A stretch of 64,000 bases of DNA from Dasypus novemcinctus (GCF_030445035.2 NC_080702.1:26870334-26934333); one strand, 5' to 3'. Shown: positions 25,569 through 36,685, counted from the stretch's first letter. Numbers and translations: made by a program. Notes: generated from the letters alone by a model not told the origin.

Positions 25569-25984
25569 GGGAAGCAGACTTGGCCCAGTGGTTAGGGCGT
25601 CCATCTACCACATGGGAGGTCTGCGGTTCAAACCCCGGGCCTCCTTGACCCGTGTGGAGCTGGCCCATGCGCAGTGCTGATGCACGCAAGGAGTGCCCTG
25701 CCACGCAGGGGTGTCCCCCGCGTAGGGGAGCCCCACGCACAAGGAGTGCACCCGTAAGGAGAGCCGCCCAGCGCAAAAGAAAGTGCAGCCTGCCCAGGAA
25801 TGGCACCGCACACACGGAGAGCTGACACAGCAAGATGACGCAACAAAAAGAAACACAGATTCTCGTTCCACTGACGACAACAACAGAAGCGGAAAAAGAA
25901 CACGCAGCAAATAGACACAGAGAACAGACAACTGGGGTGGGGAGAAGAAAGGGAGAGAAATAAATAAATAAATCTTTAAAAAAA
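25569..25984 (+). mobile_element. DAS-SINE, long single-headed form
   Basis: Complete from GGGAAGCAGACTTGGCCCAG to AAATAAATAAATCTTTAAAA. It is close in sequence to the copy at 23496, and no clear target duplication is visible. Confidence 0.93.
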
Positions 25985-26150
25985 TAAATATGTTATATAT
26001 GGTATGGATGGAATTGATGGTAGCACATTATAATGAGTATAACAAACTCTTGGTTTATAAAAGTGTGGCTGAAACAGGTAGTCCAGGGAGGTTAATGCTA
26101 ATTGAAAGACATCTAGAGGATAATCTATGGGCTGTATAACATAGTGATCA

Positions 26151-26555
26151 GGCGGTGAACTTGGCCCAGTGGAGAGGGCATCCATCTGCCACATGGGAGG
26201 TCCACGGTTCAAACCCCGGGCCTCCATGACCCGTGTGGAGCTGGCCCATGTGCAGTGCTGATGCGCGCAAGGAGTGCCCTGCCCCGCAGGGGTGTCCCCC
26301 GCGTAGGGGAGCCCCACGCGCGAGGAGTGCGCCCCGTAAGGAGAGCCGCCCAGCGTGGAAGAAAGTGCAGCCTGCCTAGGAATGGTGCCACACACGGAGA
26401 GCTGACACAACAAGGTGACACAACCAAAAAGAATCACAGATTCCCATGCCGCTCACAACGACAGAAGCGGACAAAAGCAGCAGCAGCAAATAGACAGAGA
26501 ACTGACAACCGGGGTAGTGGAAAGAAGAGAGAAATAAATAAATAAATAAATCTTG
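26151..26555 (+). mobile_element. DAS-SINE, long single-headed form
   Basis: The first bases are altered (GGCGGTGAACTTGGCCCAGT), but the body is typical: two GTGCGCC-type blocks and an AAATAAATAAATAAATAAAT tail. Confidence 0.92.
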
Positions 26556-27283
26556 AAAATGGACTTTTAAAGCCAGCATGTGAAAGACTCATGGGAAACA
26601 TTCCAGGGAAAGAATTGGGTTTGACAGCACCCGAAAATCCTGACTGTTCTTGATACCGAGAAGCAACGAGTCTAATGCGATGGACTACACAGCATGAACC
26701 CCAAAGTATTCTTGGAAAGAACAAGGAAGGAAGGGAGGAAGGGGAGCAGGGAGGAAGGCCAAGTGTGCAACAGAGAAAAACTGAACCCAAATCAAATTAA
26801 GACCTCTCAAAACTGAACCTAAATTACATTAAAGCCTCTAGGTCTTACCACCAGTATACAGGAAATGCAAGGGACAAACAACCCAGTTTCATGACAACTG
26901 AAGGAAACAATCAACCAAACCCAGAACACAGACCCTGTACGGGACAAATGACTTGGTTTCTTTATCTCATAGATCCCTGAAAAAAAATAGAGAGGAGGAA
27001 AGCGACAGAGGAAGAGAAATTGAAGATGCAATCAGCCAAATGCAACACACGTACCTTTTTCAGATCCTGTTTTAAACAAGCCAGAAGACATTATTAAACC
27101 CAAGACGTTAAGCATGAACTAAGTATTAGAAGATATTATTGTTACGTATGTTAGTGATGATCATTTTATTGTGGCTGTATAACAAAAAAAAAGTCTATCT
27201 TTTAGAGATACATACTGAAGTGTTTATAATGAAATGATTTATGTCTTGGATCTGTTTTAAAACACTCAAAAAAAAAAAAGGGT
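26556..27283 (+). repeat. probable old interspersed repeat, family uncertain
   Basis: An AT-rich stretch ends with TGTGGCTGTATAACAAAAAA, then CTATCTTTTAGAGATACATA, then TTTATGTCTTGGATCTGTTT, wording I associate with old L1-type 3' ends. A GGAAGGAAGGGAGGAAGG tract lies at 26730-26760. I see no gene in it. Confidence 0.35.
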
Positions 27284-27710
27284 GGGAAAGCAGATGTGGC
27301 TCAAGCTACTGGGCTCCCGCCTACCACATGGGACATTCGTGGTTCAGTTCCGGGTGCCTCCTAAAGAAGACAGCTGGCCTGAGGGCAGGCGCGGCAAGCT
27401 GACACCAAGAGACACAAGAAGGCAAACATAATGAGAGACACAACAAAGCAGGGAGCTGAGATTCCCGTGCCTCTTAAAGAGGACCAGCAGGACAGCAAGC
27501 TGGTGCAACGACGATGCAACAGGAGGCCAAAAGGAAAAACACGAGAGACACTCCAAAGCAGGGAAGGGAGGGGCTTAAGCAATTAGACTGTCCCTCCCAC
27601 GTCAGAGGTCCCAGGTTTAGTTCCCAGCACCTCCTAAAGAAACAAGGAAGACAAACAGACACAGCAAGTGCAAAACAACGAGGGGGTGGGGAGAAATAAT
27701 TTTTTTTTTG
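27284..27710 (+). mobile_element. DAS-SINE, double-headed form
   Basis: Heads at 27284 (GGGAAAGCAGATGTGGCTCA) and about 27568 (AGGGGCTTAAGCAATTAGAC), ending in GAGAAATAATTTTTTTTT. Confidence 0.9.
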
Positions 27711-28431
27711 TAATGGGTGGATGAAATGAGATCGGCCATGGGTCTATAAGTTTGAGGCTGTGTCATTGGTGCAAAGGGTTTATTATCCAATTCTCCTTAC
27801 TCTTGGTCTGTGTTTGAACAGTGTATAATAAAGTCAGATGGCACGGAGAGCTCTAGAAGAGCAGCAGCCAACCAGGATTTGGGGGCTGCACAGCCAGGAA
27901 CACCAGGCGGGTATCCTGCCCCAGAAATGATGATTTGCATCCTCTGTCACAACGACGCTGCATACCTCATGGGGGCTCAGCTCCGCTGCTGGAATTGCTG
28001 CTGCTGTGCATTCTCCCGACGTCAGCTTCACCTCAGGCGTTTTATTCCTTTACTTTTTTCAGCGCCGTCGTTGGTTGTCTTCATTTGCCAGCACTGCCCT
28101 CGCGTAGACTACAACTTGGTTTGGTTTGAAGAACAGGCAAAAATAATTAAAATGGAAGAAAAGAAAATTTAAAAAATAAATAGCAGGCATTTATTGGCTC
28201 ATGATCTTGAGTTAGAAGTCCAAAGTCAAGGTATCTATCTGCCGGTGCTGTGGTGTTGTCATGTCATCTGCCACAGCCCCGGGGGCTCCTGGCCTCGCCT
28301 CTGTCACACAGTCTTTAGGTTTCCCCTGACTTCCGGCTTCTCTGACCTCCGGCTTCTGGTTTCTTCTCTAGATAAGGCCTCCACTTATTAGATGAAGACC
28401 CACCGTCACTGAGTCGGACCACATCTTAATT
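27711..28431. other. unresolved segment, possibly part processed pseudogene or old LTR
   Basis: An open frame at 27810-28172 has a Cys-rich run and ends near an A-rich stretch (AAAATTTAAAAAATAAATAG). I do not recognise the protein. From 28180 the wording TTATTGGCTCATGATCTTGA then GAAGTCCAAAGTCAAGGTAT resembles an old mammalian LTR-type repeat. Confidence 0.3.
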
Positions 28432-28447
28432 AAAAGTAACATCTTCA

Positions 28448-29522
28448 GGGAAGCAGATTTGGCTCAAGCAGTTGGGCTCCTGCCTACCATATGGGAGATG
28501 CAGGGTTCGATGTCTGGGGCCTCCTGGTGAGGGCGAGCCGGCCCACGCAGAGTGCCAGCCCAAGCAGAGATCTGATGCAGCAAGATGACACAACGAGAGA
28601 CACAGAGGAGAGATAACAAGAGACGCAGCAGAACAGGGAGCCAAGGTGGCACAAGAGAATGATCGCATGTGATAGCCAGATCCTGAGCCTCAACAGACTC
28701 CAGCACCTACAATCTGATTTATTGGACTTACCACACTCAGCTAAGATGGAGGTGAAGGACAACCACCACACCATGGAGCCTAGAGTGATTACAACTGAAA
28801 ATGGGAGGATTGCATCCAGCATCCAGGTGGAATCTGAGCCTCCTCTTGACATAAAGGTGCAATGGACACAACCAATCCAGTGTCCACATAGAAGAGGTGG
28901 CATTGGATTGGGAAAAGTGGACATAATGGACAAAGGGTATGGGGAAAGGCAGGAAGAGATGAGAGGTGGAGGCGTCTTCGGGACACGGAGCTGCCCTGGA
29001 TGGTGCTTCAGAGGTAATCACCGGACATTGTAAATCCTCACAGGGCCTACATGATGGAATAGAGGAGAGTATGGGCCATGATGTGAACCAATGTATATGA
29101 GGTGCAGAGGTGCCCAAAGATGTACTTACCAAATCCAATGGATGTGTCATGATGATGGGAACGAGTGTTGTTGGGGGGGGGGGAGAGAGGGGGGGTGGGG
29201 GGGTGGGGTTGAATGGGACCTCACATATATATTTTTAATGTAATATTATTACAAAGTCAATAAAAAATAAAAAAATTAAAAAAAAAAAAAAAAAGATACA
29301 GAGAACAGACAACCGGGGGAGGAAGGGGAAAGAAATAAAATAAATAAATGTTTCAAAAACAAAAAAAAGAGAATGATCGCGTCTCTCCCATTCCAGAAGG
29401 TCCCAGAATCGGTTCCTGGAGCCGCCTAATGAGAAGACAAGCAGGCGCAGAAGAACCCACAGCGAATGGACCCAGAGAGCAGACAATGGGGGGGGGGAGA
29501 AATAAATCAATCTTTAAAAAAT
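28448..29522 (+). mobile_element. DAS-SINE split by a later insertion
   Basis: The element has 16-bp target duplications AAAAGTAACATCTTCA (28432-28447 and 29523-29538). Its body breaks after GAGAATGATCGC at 28666 and resumes at 29381 with GTCTCTCCCATTCCAGAAGG, with the insert in between. Confidence 0.93.
28667..29366 (+). mobile_element. chimeric insertion: L1 3' tail joined to a SINE tail
   Basis: This lies between perfect 14-bp repeats AAGAGAATGATCGC (28653-28666 and 29367-29380). The first 630 bp match the L1-tail family also seen at 41643-42418, ending in an A-run at 29278-29294. Then come about 70 bp of a DAS-SINE 3' end (GATACAGAGAACAGACAACC to AAATAAATGTTTC) and a second A-run. Confidence 0.8.
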
Positions 29523-29538
29523 AAAAGTAACATCTTCA

Positions 29539-29653
29539 GAGCAGATGTAGCTCAAGTGGTTGAGCGCCTGCTTCCCATGTACGAGGTCCGGGGTTGGCTC
29601 CCCAGTGCCTCCTAAAAATAACAAATTAATATATAAATACACACATACATAAG
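29539..29653 (+). mobile_element. short monomeric tRNA-derived SINE
   Basis: GAGCAGATGTAGCTCAAGTG followed by a head only, ending in an AT-rich tail. It is flanked by ACATCTTCA on both sides (29530-29538 and 29654-29662), the same target used by the SINE before it. Confidence 0.85.
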
Positions 29654-29754
29654 ACATCTTCAAGAAGAACCTTTTCACAAGGGGTCACACTTACAGGAAT
29701 GAGGATTAAGATTCAGACCCCGTCCCGACTGGAGTGTGTAATTCAATCTACCCC

Positions 29755-29955
29755 AAACGTTTATAGAAAAAACGTGCAGAAAGTGCACCATTTCCCTTAC
29801 CATGGGTGTTTTGCATTAGTGTGGTACATTGGTTACAACTAATGAACCAATATCTTGTTCTTATGCCATTCAAGTACGGTTCTATGAGTTCTAATTTTTT
29901 TTCATCGTGGGAACGTACATACATAAACATTCCCATTTTCATCACCTGACTAGCT
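29755..29955 (-). mobile_element. L1 LINE 3' fragment
   Basis: AGTGTGGTACATTGGTTACA then CTAATGAACCAATATCTTGT is the antisense 3'-end wording of old L1. Confidence 0.65.
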
Positions 29956-30327
29956 TCAGCTTCACCTCATGCGTTTTATTTATTTGTTCTGAGCGGAGTG
30001 TTCTCATTTCCATTAATCTCTGAAACCTGGCCCTTGACACCTCTGAACGTGGGTCCCAGTGGATTCTGGCGCAGGGACCTTTTCTTCGCATCAGTGACTT
30101 CTGATCCAAAACATGATTGGCAGAACCGAAGGGATGTAACCAGTGCAGAGGATGCTGGGAAGTTAACTTCCGTCTGAAGATGAGATATTCTGTAGCCATA
30201 GGAAGGCGCCGATGTCGGGTGGCCACAAAAGCAGGGGATGACGCTTCTTTAGAAGAGCAAATCCAAGCAACCCTTAATCCAGACAGCCACTAATCCAATC
30301 AAAGGGATTCCGTCTAAAGCCCAGAGA
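29956..30327. other. unidentified segment, possible pseudogene or repeat piece
   Basis: The minus strand is open from 30226 to 29942 with a basic composition that I do not recognise. The sequence CAGCTTCACCTCATGCGTTT near 29958 also occurs, nearly identical, near 28022, so both are probably pieces of one repeated source. Confidence 0.3.
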
Positions 30328-30740
30328 GGGAAGCGGATGTGGCTCAGGCGACTGGGCTCCCACCTGCCACACGGGAGGTCGCTGGGATCCTGGTACCTCC
30401 TAAAGAAGACGGCAAGCTGGCGCGTGACAAACTGACACAAGAGACACAAGAAGAGAAAACATAATGAGAGACACATCCCAAAGCAGGCAGCAGAGGCTCC
30501 TGGCCTCCTAAAGAAGACGGCAAGCTGACGCAACAAGAGAAAGGGATGAGAAACATAATGAGAGACCCAACAATGAGGGGAGCAGAGGTGGCTCAAGCGA
30601 TTAGGCACCTCCCTCCCACACCAGAGGTTCCAGGTTCAGCTCCCAATGCCTCCTAAAGAAACAAAGAAGAACAGACACAGCAGGTGCAAACAACAAAGGG
30701 GTGGGGAGAAATTAAGAAGTTAAATAAATTTTAAAAAAAA
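30328..30740 (+). mobile_element. DAS-SINE, double-headed form
   Basis: Heads at 30328 (GGGAAGCGGATGTGGCTCAG) and about 30578 (GGGAGCAGAGGTGGCTCAAG), with a tail TAAATAAATTTTAAAAAAAA. The middle part of the first unit is repeated. Confidence 0.9.
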
Positions 30741-31039
30741 TTAAAGTCCTGAGAATCGCCCCCCAACACACCTGAGACTTCAGGTACCCCAGAATTCTGA
30801 TCACATCAGCGCTCCATGGGTGGGTCCTCCTTCAAAGGCCAAGACCCCCAAATTGGGGTGAAATGCAGCTTCTGAAACTTAAACCATCGATACCCAACCT
30901 TGGCTGCACATCGGAATCACCTGGGGGCTTAAGATAACCTATGCCTGCATCCCATCCCCAGAGCTTTTAATGTGTGTTCTGGGGTGACCTGGTTATAGAT
31001 GACATTAAAAATTCCACACAGTTGATGGATACATGGGTA

Positions 31040-31426
31040 TTTTTTTTCAGTTGCCAAGTCTTTTTTTTTTTTTTTTAACAAATCAATTTTATTGAATTTG
31101 TTTTGGTTGCCAAGTCTTTTTGTTTAACAGATCAATTTTACTGATAGATATTAATAAAGAGTACAGTTCATTCAAAGTGTGCAGTCAATGGTATTTGGTA
31201 TAAGCACGTAGTTGTGCGTGCCTCACCTCAATTGTTATTAGAGCATTTTCATTATTTTAATAATAACGATCACAAATCAAAAACAACAAACTAACAAGAG
31301 AATTCTTCACCTCATGGTCTCTCTGATTTTCCCCTGCTGTACCTAGCTGCTATTTCTGGCTATTCTCACACAATTATTTATTTATTAAGCAGTTTTATTG
31401 AGATATATTCAAATACTGTATTAGTC
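31040..31426 (-). mobile_element. L1 LINE 3' fragment with a tiny secondary insertion
   Basis: Antisense L1 3'-end wording (AATTTTACTGATAGATATTA, GTGTGCAGTCAATGGTATTT, GTATAAGCACGTAGTTGTGC). The block TTGCCAAGTCTTTTT occurs at 31051-31065 and again at 31107-31121 and brackets a 41-bp T-rich insert. Confidence 0.75.
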
Positions 31427-31783
31427 AGCCAAAGGGGTGCTGATGCAAAATACTAGAAACTGGTTGGTTTTTATAAAGGGTATGTATTTGGGGTAGGAGC
31501 TTACAGATCCCAGGTCATAAAGCGTAAGTTTCTTCCCTCACCAAAGTCTATTTTCATGTATTGGAGTAAGATGGCTGCTGACGTCTGCGAGGGTTCAGGC
31601 TTCCTGGGTTCCTCCGTTCCTGGGGCTTGCTTTTCTCTGGGTTCAAGGTTCCTTCCTTCCTGGGGCTGGCTCCTCTTTCCTCTGTGTGCTGACTTCCCAG
31701 GGCTCCAGTTTCAGGCTTCAGCATCAAACTTCAAATCAAAACTCCAACATTAAAAGCCCTCAGCTCTGTTCTTCGCCATGACT
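31427..31783 (-). mobile_element. MaLR-like solo LTR, truncated
   Basis: It starts TGTATTAGTCAGCCAAAGGG, the reverse complement of a MaLR-style CTGACTAATACA end, and runs through GGTATGTATTTGGGGTAGGA to TCTTCGCCATGACTTTTATC. It breaks off before the LTR's other end, with L1 sequence on both sides. No internal viral coding sequence is present. Confidence 0.7.
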
Positions 31784-31904
31784 TTTATCATTATGAGAGC
31801 ATTTTCACTATTCCAATAATAAACAAAAAACAAACAAAAAAAGCTCGACCCCTTAACAATCACCTTTCAATCTCTCCATGATTCTCCTGCTGTACATAGC
31901 TCCT
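31784..31904 (-). mobile_element. L1 LINE 3' fragment
   Basis: GAGAGCATTTTCACTATTCC then AATAATAAACAAAAAACAAA continues the antisense L1 3' end interrupted by the LTR. Confidence 0.65.
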
Positions 31905-32323
31905 TTTATTTTTAAGATTTTTAATTTATTTCTCTCTCCTCCCCATCTTGTCCCTCCCCAGTTGTCCTCTCTCTGTGTCCATTCGCTGTGTGTTCTTCTC
32001 TGTCCACTTGCCTTCTTGTCAGTGGCACCGGGAATCTGTGTCTCTTTTTGTTGTGTCATCTTGTTGCGTCAGTTCTCTGTGTGTGCGGCGCCACTCCTGG
32101 GCAGGCTGCACTTTTTTCATGTGGGGTGGCTCTCCTTACGGGGTGCACTTCTTGCGCGTGGGGCTCCCCTACATGGGGGACACCCCTGCGTGGCAGGGCA
32201 CTCCTTGTGCGCATCAGCACTGCGCATGGGCCAGCTCTACACAGGTCAGGAGGCCCTGGGTTTGAACCCTGGGCCTCCCATGTGGTAGGCAGATGCTCTA
32301 CAGTAGAGCCACATCCTCTTCCC
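31905..32323 (-). mobile_element. DAS-SINE, long single-headed form
   Basis: Minus strand: GGGAAGAGGATGTGGCTCTA at the right edge and the A-rich tail at 31905. The body has the GCGCAAGAAGTGCACCCCG-type block. Confidence 0.93.
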
Positions 32324-32551
32324 TCAAATCGGTTTTTAACTTGGTATTTTATGAAGCCAATAAAGGCATTTATCATTGATTAAATCTACTCTAGGCTAGA
32401 AACACTGTAGACTACATTCTATGCTGCGTTAAAGAAAAATATATGCAATGCCTCATGATGACCATGCAATAGGAGTCGTCTTTGTTGTTTTGTTTTTTAT
32501 TTTTTTTAACATTTTCACTCGTTCGTTTGTTTCTCTATTGCAGTAGATTCT

Positions 32552-32968
32552 TTTTTTTTTAAAAAAAAGATTTATTTCTCTCCTCTCCCCCTGCCCTGGT
32601 TGTCTGTTCTCTGTGTCTATTTGCTGCGTTGTCTTCTTTGTCCACTTCTGTTGTTGTCAGCGGCACAGGAATCTGTGTTTCTTTTTTGTTGTTGCGTCAT
32701 CTTGTTGCGTCAGCTCTCTGTGTGTGCGGCATCATTCCTGGGCAGGCTGAACTTTCTTTCGCGCTGGGTGGCTCTCCTTACGGGGCGCACTCCTTGCGCG
32801 TGGGGCTCCCCTACGCGGGGGACACCCCTGCATGGCACAGCACTCCTTGCGTGCATCAGCACTGCGCGTGGGCCAGCTCCACACGGGTCAAGGAGGCCCG
32901 GGGTTTGAACCGCGGACCTCCCATGTGGTAGATGGACGTCCTATCCACTGGGCCACGTCCGCTTCCCT
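32552..32968 (-). mobile_element. DAS-SINE, long single-headed form
   Basis: Flanked by GCAGTAGATTCT (32540-32551) and GCAGTAGGATTCT (32969-32981), a duplication with one base of difference. Head GGGAAGCGGACGTGGCCCAG at the right edge. Confidence 0.94.
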
Positions 32969-32981
32969 GCAGTAGGATTCT

Positions 32982-33647
32982 GATATAAATTTCCAGCCCC
33001 TTCTTGACCTGGGAAGAACCTGCGGCTGGTGTTCAGTTCTGACCTTTCCCCCTTACCCGCCCCTCAGCGCCCCGGGTTTCTGCGCGCCCTTCGCCGGGTG
33101 CTTTCCCCGCTGATCTTCCACCTGCTAGAAGGTCACTCGGTCCTAACAGGGCCCACCTGCATGAAGGTCTTAGCCTTCGTTACAATCACCTTCAGCGTTT
33201 GCTTGACCTTGTCTTCAGCCCACGCGCTGGAGCCTCCCGGGCAGCCGCTTCACCTGCTAACCTGGGGAAAGGTGCCCTGGTGGGCACGTCTTTAATTCCA
33301 GCAGCCTTTGTCCCCGGCCTTCTGGGTGGCGTTTTCTCACTGTAGCTCAGGCGGAGGATTTCAGACTTTCACATCTTGACATCTGATGGGACCACAGAGT
33401 CCCAAACCATTCATTGGACATTTCTCCAGGCAGGTTAGCCCAGCGTTGTGGCTGCACGCCATCCTTGCTGTGACAAAGACCACAGGTACACTTGCGGGAA
33501 ATGCATTCCTTAATTTTATCTATAGCTGCACTATTTATGAAATTGGGTACAAATATAGAACATAAAAATTGTCAGGTGCCATGGAATTCTTACTGGCAGT
33601 CAAGGAGACTCGATTGGCTTAAACCAGTGGTTCTTAAAGTATAGATT
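32982..33647. other. unique sequence, no gene recognised
   Basis: A 0.67-kb non-SINE stretch. It has an open frame at 33029-33295 without splice or domain support, and GAAATTGGGTACAAATATAG near 33538. Nothing else stands out. Confidence 0.4.
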
Positions 33648-34059
33648 GGGGAAGCGGATGTGACTCAAGGGATTAGGCTTCCTCCTACCATATGGGAGGA
33701 CCCGGGTTTGATCCCTGGGGCCTCCTGGTGAAAAAGAAGAAAAGAAAGAGTGCACATGCAGCGAGTCAGTGCCCATGGGGTGAGCCAGTGCCTGCACAAG
33801 TGAGTCACGCAGCAAGATGATGATGCATCAAAAGAGAGACAAGGGGAGAGTCAAGGTGAAGCGCAGCAGAGACCAGGAACCGAGGTGGCACAGGTGACAG
33901 GGAACCTCTCTCCCCATCAGAGGAATCCAGGAACAAATCCTGGTGAATCCTAGAGGAGAGAAATGAGAAGAGAAGACAACAAAGACAGCAAAAACAGCAG
34001 GGCAGGAGGAGGGGAAGGGGAGGAAATGAATAAGTAAATAAATATTCTTTTTAAAAAAA
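33648..34059 (+). mobile_element. DAS-SINE, variant with GTGAGCCAGTGCC block
   Basis: Head GGGGAAGCGGATGTGACTCA. The middle has GTGCCCATGGGGTGAGCCAG, as in the copies at 47482, 49223 and 61264, then a second half (GAGGTGGCACAGGTGACAGG) and a tail ATGAATAAGTAAATAAAT. Confidence 0.9.
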
Positions 34060-34070
34060 TGTATACCTTT

Positions 34071-34216
34071 GGGAGCCGATGTGGCTCAAGCAGTTAGGCG
34101 TCTACCTCCCACATGGGAAGTCCTGGGTTCAGTTCCCGATGCCTCCTAAAGAAGACAAGCAGAAATTCCAGGGGGGGGGGGGGGTGGGAGGAGGGGGATA
34201 AAAATAAAACAATAAA
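34071..34216 (+). mobile_element. short monomeric DAS-SINE with a G tract
   Basis: GGGAGCCGATGTGGCTCAAG head, followed almost at once by a run of about fourteen G and AAAATAAAACAATAAA. Confidence 0.85.
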
Positions 34217-34248
34217 GGATAGCATGAACCAGAATCACCTAAGCCTGT

Positions 34249-34796
34249 TGTATTAGTCAGCCAAAGGGGTGCTGATGCAAAATACCAGAAATCTGCTGGC
34301 TTTTATAAAGGGTATTTATTTGGGGTAGGAGCTTACAGGTACCAGGCCATAAAGCATAAGTTATTTCCCTCACCAAAGTCTATTTCCACGTGTTGGAGCA
34401 GGATGGCTGCCGACGGCTGCGAGGGCTCAGGCTTCCTGGGCTCCTCTGGGCTCAGCTCCTCTGTTTCCTCCACAAGGCCAGCTGTAGACCATGAGGCTCT
34501 CTAGGCTTTGCCTCTCTCCACAAGGGCAGCTGTAGACCATCAGGTGAACGGCTCTGTCTCTCTCCCTGCGGCTCCAGCTTTAGCATCAAACTCCAACATC
34601 AAAAACCCTCAACTCTGTCCCTTGCCGTGCCTTTTATCCGTGAATCCCCACCCACCAAAGGGTGGTGACTCAACGCCCTAATGACGTGGCCCAATCAAAG
34701 CCCTAATCATAATGCAATCACGTCCAGGTACAGGCCAGATTACAAACATAATCCAATATCTCTTTTTGGAATTCATAACCACATCAAACTGCTACA
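34249..34796 (-). mobile_element. MaLR-like solo LTR, near full length
   Basis: It starts TGTATTAGTCAGCCAAAGGG and ends GGAATTCATAACCACATCAA then ACTGCTACA, so the reverse complement reads TGT...ACA like an LTR. It has no internal viral genes, and a TATA-like AAAAGGCACGGC lies on the minus strand near 34640. Flanking 5-mers do not match, so the duplication has decayed or the edge is a few bases off. Confidence 0.75.
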
Positions 34797-35040
34797 CACA
34801 TCCCAGTGTTTGTAACTAGCAGTGCTATTACATGGGTGTGACAGGTTGAAAGAGAAAGTCTAAGGGCACGTGTATTACTAGAAGGAAAGTCAAAAAATGT
34901 AACATGGGACTGTGTAACAGTGAAACCTCATGTGAAATACGAATGTGGGTAATATTGCATATATAAGACTGTTTTTCTTAGAAACTGAACAAATGTATGT
35001 TAATGTTACAAGAAATTAATAACAGTCAAAAAAAAAAACC

Positions 35041-35625
35041 CCATTATGTCAAGTGAAAGAAACCAGACACGGGCCATGCGCAGCGCTGATGCGCGCAAGG
35101 AGTGCCGTGCCACGCAAGGGTGTCCCCCGCGTGGGGGAGCCCCACGCGCAAGGAGTGCGCCCGTGAGGAGAGCCGCCCAGCGTGAAAAGAAAGAGCAGCC
35201 TGCCCAGGAATGGCGCCGCCCACACTTCCCGTGCCGCTGACGACAACAGAAGCGGACAAAGAAACAAGACGCAGCAAATAGACACCAAGAACAGACAACC
35301 AAGGGAGGGGGGGAATTAAAAAAAAAAAAAAAAAAAAAAAAAGAAACCAGACACGAAGTACTCCATATTCTATCATCCCTTTTATATAAAATGCAAATAT
35401 AAATCAATTTATACAGATGGAATTAGATTAGTGGTTACGTAGGGCTGGGGAAGGAGAGGGGGATCCAGATGTGACTGCTAAGCGGTGTAGAGTTTTTCTT
35501 TTTGGAGGAATAAAATTGTTCTAAAAGTTTTTGTGGCGACGAATATACAACACTGTGGTGATACTCAGCGCCTTTGCTTCTACTCTTTTGATGGACTGTG
35601 TGGTATGTCAATATATCTCAAAACT
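35041..35625 (+). mobile_element. L1 LINE 3' fragment split by a SINE
   Basis: TTATGTCAAGTGAAAGAAAC before the SINE (35071-35340), and TCTATCATCCCTTTTATATA then GGAATTAGATTAGTGGTTAC after it, belong to one L1 3' end. Confidence 0.8.
35071..35340 (+). mobile_element. 5'-truncated DAS-SINE
   Basis: It begins inside the body (GGGCCATGCGCAGCGCTGAT) without the tRNA-like head and ends in about 28 A. Perfect 14-bp duplications AAGAAACCAGACAC flank it (35057-35070 and 35341-35354), so it is a truncated integration and not a broken full element. Confidence 0.93.
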
Positions 35626-35635
35626 GCTTTAAAAA

Positions 35636-35870
35636 AAAGGACATATATTGTATGATTCCACTTACATGAAATAGGTAGAATAAGCAAATTCATAGTCAGA
35701 AGTAGCCTACAGAGTATCAGGGGTGCAGAGGCGGGAGAAGGGAGAATTAACACTTAGTGGTGACGGAAAGTTTTGGTAATGGGCCACGGTGATGGCAGCA
35801 CAACCCTGTAAATGTAACAGCTACCACTGAACTGTAACCCTTGAAAGTGGTTAAAACAGGAAATCTGACG
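35636..35870 (+). mobile_element. second L1 LINE 3' fragment in tandem
   Basis: TATTGTATGATTCCACTTAC, TAGTCAGAAGTAGCCTACAG, then ACCACTGAACTGTAACCCTT repeats the same L1 region as the copy just before it. Confidence 0.7.
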
Positions 35871-36328
35871 GCGCAGATATGCTACCCCAAGAAAAAAGAA
35901 AAAAGCAACTCGGAGTGACCATGTTTCAGCCACCAGCTGGGCTGCCACTTGCTAGCGTGGGTGCAAATGTCAGAACTCTAGAGAGAGTGTACGTGGGGGG
36001 TTTCGCACATTATAAAGGTTTGGACCTTTTGACTCGTTCATCCCGCTTCTGGAAATTCATTCTGCAGGTAGGCTTGCTGCCAGAAGAAATGACCTGATGG
36101 TAGCACGACTCTGGGGCGAAACTGAGAGCCACTGAGCGCACACGCAGGATGAATTGTGCAAAGCAGGGGACCACATAACACCGTGAATCCTGCGGCGGGA
36201 GATGGGCTGGTTAACAGGGCAACTATGGGAACGTTTTCACGTGAACGGCATCAAATATTCAATGTATCAAATTGAGTTCTGAAAATGCCAGAGGTTGGTT
36301 TGTGGGAAAAAGGCACCAAATGTAATAT

Positions 36329-36685
36329 ATATACATATTTTTTAAATTTTCTTTTTAGATTTTTATTTTATTTTATTTTCCCCCTCTGAGATGGCGCCCT
36401 CATCTGTTTGCTTGTTGTTTTTGCTTGTTGTCTGCTCACTGTCTGTTTGTTTCTTCTTCTTTTTAGAAGGCACAGGGAACAGAACCTGGGATCGCCCATC
36501 CATTTCCTGCTTGTTTTTTGAGTGTTTTTTTTTTTCTGCTTGCTGTCTGCTTGTTGTTTTGCTCGTTGTCTTGCTTGTTGTCTGCTCGTTGTTTGTTTGT
36601 CTTCCTTAGGAGGCACTGGGAACCGAACCCTGGACCTCCCTTGTGGGAGGCAGGTGCCCAACTGTCTGAGCCACATCTACCCCAC
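36329..36685 (-). mobile_element. DAS-SINE, double-headed form
   Basis: It lies between 11-bp duplications AAATGTAATAT (36318-36328 and 36686-36696). The minus strand has heads at both the right edge (GTGGGGTAGATGTGGCTCAG) and mid-element, joined by a body rich in GTCTGC and TTGTT. Confidence 0.9.
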
